Notes under the pieces: model-generated
Told to the model about the DNA's origin: nothing
Seen by the model: only the letters and a program-made list of their open reading frames with translations
Databases searched by the model: none
Translations under genes and position numbers: made by a program
Shown here: in pieces, positions 56,191 through 64,000 of the stretch
How positions within the stretch are numbered: the first letter of the stretch is position 1
Layout of the letters: every line of letters begins with the position of its first letter
DNA from: Thalassoglobus neptunius
GTDB taxonomy: Bacteria; Planctomycetota; Planctomycetia; Planctomycetales; Planctomycetaceae
Direction: 5' to 3'
DNA length: 64,000 nt
Assembly: GCF_007859735.1 (NCBI RefSeq)
Contig: NZ_SIHI01000011.1
Coordinates: forward strand, 1 to 64,000

Positions 56191-56589
56191 ATGAACGAGT
56201 TCGCAGAACGCCTCCGAAGCGATCGGAGGGAAGCTGGACTGACGGTTCGCGAGGTTGCGGAATTGTCAGGCATCAGCTTTTCGTACATTACTAAAATTGA
56301 AACGGGCCGTTCTGGAAGTGGCGTCTCACCGGAGATCGTGACGGCACTCGCGAAAGCACTTCAGCGCGACGAATTGGAATATCTGTACTTGAGTGGAGTC
56401 GTGCCACCACCGCTTAACGACTTACTCGCCGATGGCGAATCAAGATCGTTTGTACGTGCATTGCTCGCATCGCGTCTAAAGTCAAAAGGGTGGGAGCGGC
56501 TGCGGAGTGCCCTGTCGGGATCGAGTCCCACTTCGTCAGGGTCGCGTACTCAGCGTAAACCGAAGTCGCGTCGCAAAGCCGTTGCTTGA
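56191..56589 (+). CDS. XRE-family regulator upstream of the methyltransferase
   Basis: A 132-residue protein from ATG 56191 (GGGAG 6 bases upstream; an in-frame ATG at 56137 has none). The XRE helix-turn-helix is clear: FAERLRSDRREAGLTVREVA, then ELSGISFSYITKIETGRS. The C-terminus is basic and Ser/Arg-rich (TSSGSRTQRKPKSRRK). The gene lies 15 bases before the methyltransferase. In restriction-modification systems such controller proteins time nuclease expression; that role is inferred here from position. Confidence 0.85.
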   Translation: MNEFAERLRSDRREAGLTVREVAELSGISFSYITKIETGRSGSGVSPEIVTALAKALQRDELEYLYLSGVVPPPLNDLLADGESRSFVRALLASRLKSKGWERLRSALSGSSPTSSGSRTQRKPKSRRKAVA

Positions 56590-56604
56590 AAATCGAGGTC
56601 TCTG

Positions 56605-59600
56605 GTGGCAACGGGTATAACTCAGGAATATGAATCGCTCATCGGCGAACTCGGCTACGACACATCAGGTGTCGACGCTGGTTTCGTTCGCGGTGAAGCA
56701 TTGCGCTCAGGGCCTTCGGGTGATGGGCTAGATGATCGTCGGTTCCGCTACGCTTCGGTTCTCAATCCTGACAAGCTCGGCGTGACCGATGTCTTTGAGA
56801 TCAATGGTGCCCCTTGCATCTACATGAAGAGTTTGGCTGCTGATCCGACTGCCAAGCAGATTCGCGACTGGCATCGAACGGCATGGAATCACGGCTTGGG
56901 AAGAATGCTTTGGGTCGTTACACCGACTCAAATTCGCGTGTTTAATGCATTTGCTCCTCCCCCGAAGTCTGATACCAACGAGCAGCATCCCGCAGAATTG
57001 CTCCGTTGTTCAATCGACGATTTAGAGCAACTTCGACGCTACGAATTAGATCGGATCAGTCTTGAGAGCGGTCAGTTCTGGTCTACTCGTGCGGGTAAGC
57101 GGATTACGAAGAACACGAGGATCGATGTCGAACTAGCGAACGATTTACAGACGGCTGCAGTGATTCTCACCGATCGCGGTTGCAAGCCGCTGCAAGCACA
57201 TCGATTGATGCTGCGGACACTTTTTACAGCATATCTTGAGGCTCGCGGAGTCCTGTCGTCTGATCTGTTTGATGGACTCAATGGAAAGACGTTTGGCGAG
57301 GTACTGAATCGCGTCGGAGAAACGCGAACATTCTTTGAACGTATGAGAGATACGTTTAATGGCGACCTTTTCCCACCGCCCCCCACTGCGGGAGAAGAGG
57401 ATGAATCGTATTCGTTTGCCAAGAACCATCTCGATGTGGCACGGGCGATCGTCACGCGGCGGAATCTTCGGTCGGGTCAGCAGACGTTTGATTTTTGGCA
57501 GTATGACTTTGAGGTCATTCCAATTGAACTAATCAGTTCGATCTACGAACGGTTTATCTATGCGGACGATCAAGATGTCGCGAAAGCAAGGGGAACGCAC
57601 TACACGCCGGTCAACCTTGTCGATTTGGTGTTCTCGCAGGTTTTTGACGACCACTTGTTTTCAAAGAAGCTGCCAACCGATGCGAAGGTGTTAGATTTGG
57701 CATGTGGCTCCGGCGTCTTTTTAGTCGACGCATTTCGGCGTTTAGTCGCTCGGCGAATCGCAGGCGGAGAGGAAATCTCACGACGGCTCGTCAGAAACGT
57801 TCTGTCCAAACAGGTGTTTGGAGTTGATGTTAACGAAACCGCCATCGAAATTGCGGCGTTTAGTCTTTGCTTGACGGCGTTTGAACTCGATCCGTCGCTC
57901 CGTTCTGCGGAACACTTGAAATTTCGCCACAGTCTGCGAGATCGCAATCTTTTCGTTGGCGATGCATTTTCATCGAACGGGTTCAGTCAGGCCGAACCAT
58001 TTCGAGATAAGCAATTTTCAGTGGTTGTCGGTAATCCGCCTTGGAACAAACCGAAGGGTGGGCGTTCAACCTCACAGGCTTCATCACGATCACACATTGA
58101 GTATTGCGAAGAGCAAGATCCTCCGATTGAGCTGCCGTTCCGATCACCGATCGATCAGGCTTTCATTTGGCGAAGCCGGGATTTCCTTCAAAAGTCGGGA
58201 CGGCTTGGTCTGATACTCGACGCGAAGAACTTCTTCAGTCAGGAGGGACAGTCGCTCATATCGAAGCAACAGCTTTTTACCGAGTTCCGTGCCCGAGCGA
58301 TGCTGAACCTCTCTGTGTTACACGATAAGAAGTTGTTTCCGTCGGCCAAACAACCCGCAATGGTCTTCGTGGCCGAGCATTCAAAGCCCAAGAAGGGCGA
58401 TCAAGTTGTCTTTGCATCTGCAGAGCGAAGTGAGTCGTTCCGCAGTCATGGCATCGTTGAATTGTTTCTTGAACGATTGAATCATTTGCCAGTAGAGAGG
58501 ATTCCACACGAACCGCATCTCTTCAAGATTGCCTCTTATGGCACGGCTCGGGATCGAGCGATCATTCAGGGGCTGTTTGAAAACTTTGATTCAACTCAAC
58601 AAGTGCTCGAACATTGGGGGACAAAGTTCAACCGGGGTTTTCAGAAAACTGAGTCGCCAAATCCCGTTCCGCCTGAGTTGATTGGTCAGCCCAAGCTTGA
58701 AGCCGTCCAGATCAACCGTTTCCTACAAGGAGTAGCTAGTCTTCCGCCGTTTGAATATGAAACGATGGAACATGCAAGGGATCCTGAAATTTACAAGGGA
58801 CCTGTATTTATGGCACAGCAGAGTTTTCAAGATGATCGTCTAACTGGAGCCGTCAGCAATCGCGACCTAGTTTATTCGCGGACCTATTTCGGTGTTCCGG
58901 TCGCTCCATCGGAAGCATGGCGGCTTGATCTCTTGAATGCCTACATCAACTCATCGCTCGCCATGTATTGCTTCTTCATGACGGCAACACGATTTGGCAT
59001 CGACAAGCAAATCGCAGAACAAAACGATTTTGATCGTCTTCCTTTTCGTAATGTGACGGCGAAAGAAGGAGTGCGACCATTGAGTCGCGTGCTCCGCACA
59101 CTTGAGAAGGCCGGTGGTGAAAGTGATTTAACCATTCTTGATAATGCCGTCTTTGAATTCTACGGATTACCAACATGGCAGCGTGAATACGTCACCGACA
59201 CGATAAAATATGATCTCGACTTTGTTCGTCATGGCAGTAAATCCGAAAGCATAGCACTTGCTGAACAAGAGGATCTGAAGACCTATGCAAGCACCATTGT
59301 TAAGTTCGTTCGAAGCAATCTGGCCGTTGGCGAGTTGTCAGTAAACGCAGATGTCATCGCAAATCTTCCCGATCTTGGCTGCGTCGTGATTCGTTTCGAT
59401 GGTGACAAAAATCGAGGGGTTTGCGTAGCTGATAACTGCAAAGAAGACTTCAGTGCCCGTTTAGCTGAACTTCTTCACGCACCGCTTACGTCAAATATCC
59501 AAATTCGGCGATCACTGATTCACTTCGATGACGATTATTGCATTATCGTGAAGCTCTCTCAGAAGCGATTCTGGTCTCGTGCACGAGCGTACGACGACGC

Positions 59601-59640
59601 TGACTCGATTTTCGAGGAACTGCTTCGAGGGGGAACGTAG
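56605..59640 (+). CDS. N6-adenine DNA methyltransferase, type I/IIG-like
   Basis: A 1011-residue DNA methyltransferase. Motif I is VLDLACGSGVFLVDAF near residue 362 and motif IV the NPPW catalytic tetrad in VVVGNPPWNKP near 475, with the gamma-class order. Residues 1-190 form a separate N-terminal domain (ASVLNPDKLGVTDVFEINGA, then RMLWVVTPTQIRVFNAF) that recalls a nuclease-like or type I N-terminal domain but without a clear PD-ExK. The C-terminal about 350 residues should recognise target DNA (LNAYINSSLAMYCFFMTATR). GTG/ATG region: the start used is 56605 (GTG). It probably protects DNA from the nuclease encoded just downstream. The recognition site is unknown. Confidence 0.87.
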   Translation: MATGITQEYESLIGELGYDTSGVDAGFVRGEALRSGPSGDGLDDRRFRYASVLNPDKLGVTDVFEINGAPCIYMKSLAADPTAKQIRDWHRTAWNHGLGRMLWVVTPTQIRVFNAFAPPPKSDTNEQHPAELLRCSIDDLEQLRRYELDRISLESGQFWSTRAGKRITKNTRIDVELANDLQTAAVILTDRGCKPLQAHRLMLRTLFTAYLEARGVLSSDLFDGLNGKTFGEVLNRVGETRTFFERMRDTFNGDLFPPPPTAGEEDESYSFAKNHLDVARAIVTRRNLRSGQQTFDFWQYDFEVIPIELISSIYERFIYADDQDVAKARGTHYTPVNLVDLVFSQVFDDHLFSKKLPTDAKVLDLACGSGVFLVDAFRRLVARRIAGGEEISRRLVRNVLSKQVFGVDVNETAIEIAAFSLCLTAFELDPSLRSAEHLKFRHSLRDRNLFVGDAFSSNGFSQAEPFRDKQFSVVVGNPPWNKPKGGRSTSQASSRSHIEYCEEQDPPIELPFRSPIDQAFIWRSRDFLQKSGRLGLILDAKNFFSQEGQSLISKQQLFTEFRARAMLNLSVLHDKKLFPSAKQPAMVFVAEHSKPKKGDQVVFASAERSESFRSHGIVELFLERLNHLPVERIPHEPHLFKIASYGTARDRAIIQGLFENFDSTQQVLEHWGTKFNRGFQKTESPNPVPPELIGQPKLEAVQINRFLQGVASLPPFEYETMEHARDPEIYKGPVFMAQQSFQDDRLTGAVSNRDLVYSRTYFGVPVAPSEAWRLDLLNAYINSSLAMYCFFMTATRFGIDKQIAEQNDFDRLPFRNVTAKEGVRPLSRVLRTLEKAGGESDLTILDNAVFEFYGLPTWQREYVTDTIKYDLDFVRHGSKSESIALAEQEDLKTYASTIVKFVRSNLAVGELSVNADVIANLPDLGCVVIRFDGDKNRGVCVADNCKEDFSARLAELLHAPLTSNIQIRRSLIHFDDDYCIIVKLSQKRFWSRARAYDDADSIFEELLRGGT

Positions 59641-59642
59641 CA

Positions 59643-60302
59643 TTGGTAGCCCCCAGCCGAAGTGGACGTCTGAATCTCGATGTGCGTCGCAAAGCCCAGC
59701 AGAGCATTGTCGTAATGGTGCTTCGCATTCTGCACGATGCCTGGCCAGCCACGATTGCAGACGCTGGTGTAGACCGAACAACCAATGAGGATACAATTAC
59801 AAATGTGCTTCGCTGGAAGATGAACGATGCGAAGAAACAAATTGATCCCGTTCCGCAGATTCGCTTTGAAAGGGAAGCTCAGTCTGACGATCCAGAGTTG
59901 GATACTCCGATAGGTCTCATCGACATCAAAATCTTGTACACAATGAATGATGAGACCTATTTGACGATGGAGTGCAAACGCATCACCAGCACTGAGAATT
60001 CTCTGGCTTTGAAATACGTGCGAAATGGCGTCAACCGATTCACAAGCGGAAAGTATGGGCCACGGCATGCGTTCGGCATCGTCACGGGGTACGTGACTTG
60101 TGGTGACCCAGACGCTTGTGCGGAGCGAGTAGGCAAGACGCTCGCGAGAGAACCAGTCCCTGAAACAGGCTATGACTCGGAATTTGGATGGCGGGTTGAT
60201 GATGAGTTAATCAAAGGAACGCGACACTATCGCACGCAGCATAGCCAGACCGCACTCACCAACACGATCGAGTTGATTCATGCGTTTGTTTCGCTCAATT
60301 GA
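59643..60302 (+). CDS. Putative PD-(D/E)XK restriction nuclease
   Basis: A 219-residue protein. The core GLIDIKILYTMNDET followed by YLTMECKRI gives Asp93, Glu110 and Lys112, the D-x(16)-E-x-K pattern of PD-(D/E)XK nucleases. The N-terminus is helical (VVMVLRILHDAWPATIADAG) and the C-terminal part holds KYGPRHAFGIVTGYV. TTG 59643 lies 2 bases after the methyltransferase stop with a G-rich ribosome-binding site; ATG 59715 is an alternative. The tight coupling suggests a restriction-modification pair. I know no named homologue, and nuclease activity is inferred from the motif. Confidence 0.68.
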   Translation: MVAPSRSGRLNLDVRRKAQQSIVVMVLRILHDAWPATIADAGVDRTTNEDTITNVLRWKMNDAKKQIDPVPQIRFEREAQSDDPELDTPIGLIDIKILYTMNDETYLTMECKRITSTENSLALKYVRNGVNRFTSGKYGPRHAFGIVTGYVTCGDPDACAERVGKTLAREPVPETGYDSEFGWRVDDELIKGTRHYRTQHSQTALTNTIELIHAFVSLN

Positions 60303-60309
60303 GCGTCCA

Positions 60310-60337
60310 ACTTAACATAAGTTGCTTTATGTTAAGT
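60310..60337. promoter_or_regulatory. Perfect 11-bp inverted repeat after the nuclease gene
   Basis: ACTTAACATAA (60310-60320) and its complement (60327-60337) flank GTTGCT. It lies 8 bases after the stop at 60302. The AT-rich stem without a T run is unlike a strong terminator; an operator for the following gene, 134 bases on, is also possible. Confidence 0.5.
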
Positions 60338-60470
60338 CGAAGATTGGCTTTGGAAAGCCGAGAATGGCAAACGTGGTGGACGATCCCCCACCCGAATTGT
60401 GGCGACTGGACATTCCGCGAGATCAGTTCGATTTGCGAGTTTTGCGGATCGGCGCTACGCTTACTCTCCT

Positions 60471-63400
60471 ATGTCTCGCCAGCTTCGGCTGAGTTTTCAG
60501 GACGATTCAGAAGCGTCCCCTGTCTCTCGTCAATACGATCGGCCCCCGACTGCTCAAGGCGGTGCTGTACGTGAAACAATCGCTGCGGTGCGACCTCAAG
60601 TCGTGGAGCAGTTGTTTCCAGTTAACGGCCACGCGAAGTCGGAAAACGAATCAGCGAACGGGCACGATCGCGTCAACGGCGAACAATCTTCGTTGCCGTT
60701 GGCATCACGTGGCGAAAAGGCAAAGGCACGTGATATTTTAGCGGCCATTCGCATTCTGAATGAGATCAGGCAAAAAGACCGCGAAGTGTCAGAAGAAGAA
60801 CGGCTTCGGTTAAAGCGATTCGGAGGATTTGGACCGGTCGCTTTGCGAATCTTTCCCGATCCCACGACGGGGCAGTACAAAGATGACGACTGGCGTTCGA
60901 TGGGCGAAGAACTTACCAAGTTGCTATCCCCTTCCGAGTATGAGAGTGCGAAGCGGACAACATTCAATGCGTTCTATACCTCTCCAGTCGTTACGAAAGC
61001 CATGTTTGAGGCATTGGAACGACTTGGCGTTCCACAGAATGCACTTATTTTGGAGCCGGGGTGCGGTGCGGGCAACTTCATGGCGGCTGCATCATCGGAG
61101 ATGCGATTCGTCGGCGTCGAACAAGACTCAACGTCAGGGCGACTCGCTCGTGCTTTGTATCCGCAGCAAGACATTCGGATCGAGGGTTTTCAAAAGACGC
61201 GGCTGCCAAACGAGAGTTTCGATGCAGTCATCGGAAATGTTCCGTTTGCCAATTTGAAACTGACGCACAAAGGACAGAAATATTCGCTGCATGACTACTT
61301 CATTGTAAAGTCGATAGATGCTCTCAAGCCCGGAGGTGTGATGGCAGTGGTCACGTCTCGGTTTACGCTCGACAAGCGAAATGGAGCCACACGCGAATAT
61401 GTATCTGAGCGAGCAGATTTCGTAGGAGCGATTCGGCTGCCTGCTGAAGCGTTTCAGCGTGAAGGTACGTCAGTCGTGACTGACATCGTGATGCTTCGCA
61501 AACGAGATGCAGACCAGAAGCCAAACCACGTTGATGCGTCGTGGATGGAAACGACGGAGTTGAGCGTTGAGGGTACGACTGTGTGCGTCAATCGTTATTT
61601 CGCTGAGCATCCTGAAGTGGTGCTGGGAGACTGGACGCTTCAAAAACAACTCTACGGCGATGACGGCTACTCGATTCGATCTAACGGCAATCTTGCTGAC
61701 CAATTGGCGAATTCTATTGACCAATTGCCGAAAGCGGATACGTCACGAACATCAGTGTTTCAACAGGAAGCGACAGCTCCTCGCTTTGCTCGCCCGCCGC
61801 CATTGAATCACATCACCGAAGGAAGTTTCTTCGTCGGTGACAATGGTTTGGTCTGTCAGCAAGTCAACGGTGAGTCGCAACCGGTGAAGCACGGCGACAT
61901 TCCGATCAACGCTCGACGCGGTAAAACAGGCCGACGGCTGGCGGCTTTGATTGGATTGCGAGACGCAGCCCGTCGCGTGTTGCAATCACAAAATGAAAAC
62001 TGGCCGGAATCGGAACGCGAGAGCGTGCGGCGTGAGTTGAATTTCAAATATGACTATTTCAGCAGCCAATATGGCCCAATCAATAAAACGACGTTCAGTC
62101 AAACGCGGAAGGGAACGAATATCCGACGAATGCCAAACCTCGTAAAGTTTCGCAACGATCCCGACGCGATGCTGGTAATGTCGCTAGAGGAATATGACGA
62201 AACCACCACAAAGGCCGCCAAAGCACCGATTCTGTTGCAGGATGTTGTTGGGCGAAAGGCTCCAGTCACTACCGTGGCCAGTGCTGAGGAAGGGTTGCTC
62301 GTTTCGCTCGATCGACATGGCAAGGTGGACGTTCCGTATATCGCTCGATTGTATGAAAAGTCGGAGTCGGAAGTCGTCTCTGAGTTGGGTGATCTGATAT
62401 ACCGCAATCCAGTTGCCGACACGTGGGAGACGGCGGACGTGTACTTGTCTGGAAATGTGCGAGTCAAACTTGCCGAAGCAGAGCAAGCCGGTCCAGAATT
62501 CTCTACAAACGCGGAAGCATTGAAGCTTGTGCAGCCGCCTGATGTGCTTCCGGGTGACATTGACGCGAATCTTGGTTCGCCGTGGATTCCGGTCGATGTC
62601 GTTCAAGGGTTCTCAGCAGACGCTTTTGGCGTTGAACCATCGTCGGTTCGGATTGGTCACGTCGCGAAAGATGCGACGTGGAGTGTAGAGGCCGATTACT
62701 CGACCGAACGCTCAGTCGCTGTCACTTCACACTACGGTACCAAACGCATTCAAGGAACGACACTTTTAGAACAGGCACTCAACATGAAGACGCCTGTCAT
62801 CTATGACACAATCGATGACGACGGACGCGAACGGCGAGTCGTTAATCAAGACGAGACGCTGGCGGCGAAGGAAAAACAGAAATTGCTCAAGGAAGCGTTT
62901 CGCAGTTGGGTGTTCGATGATTCTGTCCGTGCCGAACGACTAGTTCGCATTTACAACGACACGTACAACAATCTTCGGCTGCGAGAGTTCGACGGATCGC
63001 ATCTTGAGTTTCCCGGTATGAACCATGTAATGCAGTTGCGGGCTCATCAGAAGAACGCAATTTGGCGGTGCATGAGCAGCGGCAATACGTTGCTGGCCCA
63101 CGCTGTTGGTGCAGGGAAAACATTCGTGATGGCTGCAACTGGCATGAAGCTCAAAGAAGCTGGCATCGTGCAGAAGCCAATGTACGTCGTGCCGAATCAT
63201 ATGCTTGAGCAGTTTGCTCGCGAGTTTATGCAGCTATACCCGAATGCCCATTTGCTGATGGCGACGAAAGAAGATATGGCTCGTGATCGTCGCAAGTTTC
63301 TGACGGCACGTATCGCCAGCGGCAGTTGGGACGGCGTAATCGTCACACATAGTTCGTTTGAGCGAATTGGAATGTCAGCAGCGTATCAACAACGATTCCT

Positions 63401-64000
63401 GCGAGAGCAAATTGAAGACTACGAACGGTTGTTAGTGGAAGTTGCCGCGTCCGATGAATCGCGGCCACACCGAAATCTGATTAAGACGATCGAGAAGCAA
63501 AAAGCGAACCGTGAAGCACGACTGGAAGAACTTGCAGCCGAAACGAAGAAAGACGATGGGTTGGTTTTTGACGAACTCGGCGTGGATCACATCTTCATCG
63601 ACGAGGCACACTACTTCAAGAATCTCGAAACGCAGACCAAGATGCAGCGTGTCGCAGGTATTCAAACGGGCGGCAGCCAACGAGCTTTCGACCTGTTCAT
63701 GAAAACTCGATTCCTTGATGAGCAACAAGCCAATCGAGGCGTTACGTTTTCAACCGCAACGCCGATCAGCAACACGATGGTCGAGATGTACACAGTTCAG
63801 CGATTTCTTGATCCACATGGTCTGGCGGCTCGTGGCGTTGAGCACTTCGATGCTTGGGCAGCGACATTCGGCGAAGTTGTGGAGGCGATGGAGATATCGC
63901 CTGATGGAGCCTCTTTGCGGCAACGTAGCCGATTTGCTCGGTTCAATAACCTGCCAGAGCTTCAACAGATGTTCCGGTCGTTTACAGACGTGCAAACTGC
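60471..64000 (+). CDS. Giant N6-methylase / DEAD-box helicase fusion (3' end outside the window)
   Basis: An open frame of at least 1176 residues that runs off the right edge. Starting at ATG 60471, a disordered head is followed by a methyltransferase fold: motif I ILEPGCGAGNF near residue 193 and a motif-IV-like IGNVPFA near 255 (NVPF in place of NPPY). A SNF2/DEAD-like helicase follows, with Walker A AHAVGAGKTFVMAA near 877 and DEAH box IFIDEAHYFKN near 1043, then TFSTATPISNTM (motif III). Proteins of this architecture (COG4646-like, related to phage P1 DarB) are common on conjugative elements. They are thought to protect or process incoming DNA. No strong ribosome-binding site is visible. 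Confidence 0.88.
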   Translation, partial: MSRQLRLSFQDDSEASPVSRQYDRPPTAQGGAVRETIAAVRPQVVEQLFPVNGHAKSENESANGHDRVNGEQSSLPLASRGEKAKARDILAAIRILNEIRQKDREVSEEERLRLKRFGGFGPVALRIFPDPTTGQYKDDDWRSMGEELTKLLSPSEYESAKRTTFNAFYTSPVVTKAMFEALERLGVPQNALILEPGCGAGNFMAAASSEMRFVGVEQDSTSGRLARALYPQQDIRIEGFQKTRLPNESFDAVIGNVPFANLKLTHKGQKYSLHDYFIVKSIDALKPGGVMAVVTSRFTLDKRNGATREYVSERADFVGAIRLPAEAFQREGTSVVTDIVMLRKRDADQKPNHVDASWMETTELSVEGTTVCVNRYFAEHPEVVLGDWTLQKQLYGDDGYSIRSNGNLADQLANSIDQLPKADTSRTSVFQQEATAPRFARPPPLNHITEGSFFVGDNGLVCQQVNGESQPVKHGDIPINARRGKTGRRLAALIGLRDAARRVLQSQNENWPESERESVRRELNFKYDYFSSQYGPINKTTFSQTRKGTNIRRMPNLVKFRNDPDAMLVMSLEEYDETTTKAAKAPILLQDVVGRKAPVTTVASAEEGLLVSLDRHGKVDVPYIARLYEKSESEVVSELGDLIYRNPVADTWETADVYLSGNVRVKLAEAEQAGPEFSTNAEALKLVQPPDVLPGDIDANLGSPWIPVDVVQGFSADAFGVEPSSVRIGHVAKDATWSVEADYSTERSVAVTSHYGTKRIQGTTLLEQALNMKTPVIYDTIDDDGRERRVVNQDETLAAKEKQKLLKEAFRSWVFDDSVRAERLVRIYNDTYNNLRLREFDGSHLEFPGMNHVMQLRAHQKNAIWRCMSSGNTLLAHAVGAGKTFVMAATGMKLKEAGIVQKPMYVVPNHMLEQFAREFMQLYPNAHLLMATKEDMARDRRKFLTARIASGSWDGVIVTHSSFERIGMSAAYQQRFLREQIEDYERLLVEVAASDESRPHRNLIKTIEKQKANREARLEELAAETKKDDGLVFDELGVDHIFIDEAHYFKNLETQTKMQRVAGIQTGGSQRAFDLFMKTRFLDEQQANRGVTFSTATPISNTMVEMYTVQRFLDPHGLAARGVEHFDAWAATFGEVVEAMEISPDGASLRQRSRFARFNNLPELQQMFRSFTDVQT

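Noticed and set aside
56605-60302. BREX or DISARM system
   Set aside because: Only a methyltransferase and a small nuclease-like gene are present; PglZ, BrxC, DrmA, DrmB and DrmC homologues are absent.
60299-60574. 91-codon frame between the nuclease and the methylase-helicase genes
   Set aside because: Runs through the perfect dyad and overlaps the start of the next gene in another frame; no family or ribosome-binding site.

Overview
The window looks like a Planctomycetota chromosome (Planctomycetaceae-like; genus not determinable) carrying a large integrated mobile element. Pointers are a PEP-CTERM protein, a secreted Cys-type sulfatase, an FkbH/acyl-carrier gene set, a MaoC-SDR fusion, MprF- and NDH-2-type genes and several secreted planctomycete-type proteins of unknown function. 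Many starts are GTG or TTG and are decided here by Shine-Dalgarno spacing.

Bases 1-34732 read as host chromosome. First come a phosphotransferase/P-loop kinase fusion and a LolA-like secreted protein. A long minus-strand metal-efflux operon follows (about 13822 down to 3367): a small His/Cys-rich secreted protein, a CzcB/CusB-type adaptor, an RND pump, a His-rich lipoprotein, a secreted protein with a Cys/His tail, and a MacB/LolD-type ABC exporter. A complete IS5-family (IS427-like) element has inserted exactly at the adaptor stop codon and separates adaptor from pump. Next are MprF, NDH-2, a GlcG/HbpS-like secreted protein, a degenerate HtrA-like protein, a frameshifted PEP-CTERM protein, and a FixJ-type regulator with a frameshifted hybrid histidine kinase. 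From 26 to 33.7 kb there is an ACP-FkbH-deacetylase-GNAT set, followed by a sulfatase and a convergent MaoC-SDR fusion.

At 34733 a tRNA-Asn marks the left boundary of an integrative element that runs off the right edge. A large serine recombinase abuts it, and its last codons are antisense to the tRNA. The element then carries a replication module: a roughly 320-bp array of ACCGT repeats, a coiled-coil protein, a protein with two tandem winged-helix-like repeats, an inverted-repeat-rich region, a CHC2/Toprim primase and a replication-relaxation protein. After this comes a second, unrelated czc-type operon (czcC, CDF, Cys-rich lipoprotein, czcA, czcB, Cys-rich secreted protein) with a good sigma70-like promoter.

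The rest of the element holds a conjugation-type ATPase, an ArdC-like antirestriction protein, small unknown genes, an XRE regulator, an N6-adenine methyltransferase with a PD-(D/E)XK-like nuclease (a probable restriction-modification unit), and the start of a giant methylase-helicase. The most notable items are the ACCGT array next to the tandem-repeat initiator, the Cys/His modules shared by two proteins of the element's metal operon, and the methyltransferase/nuclease unit.
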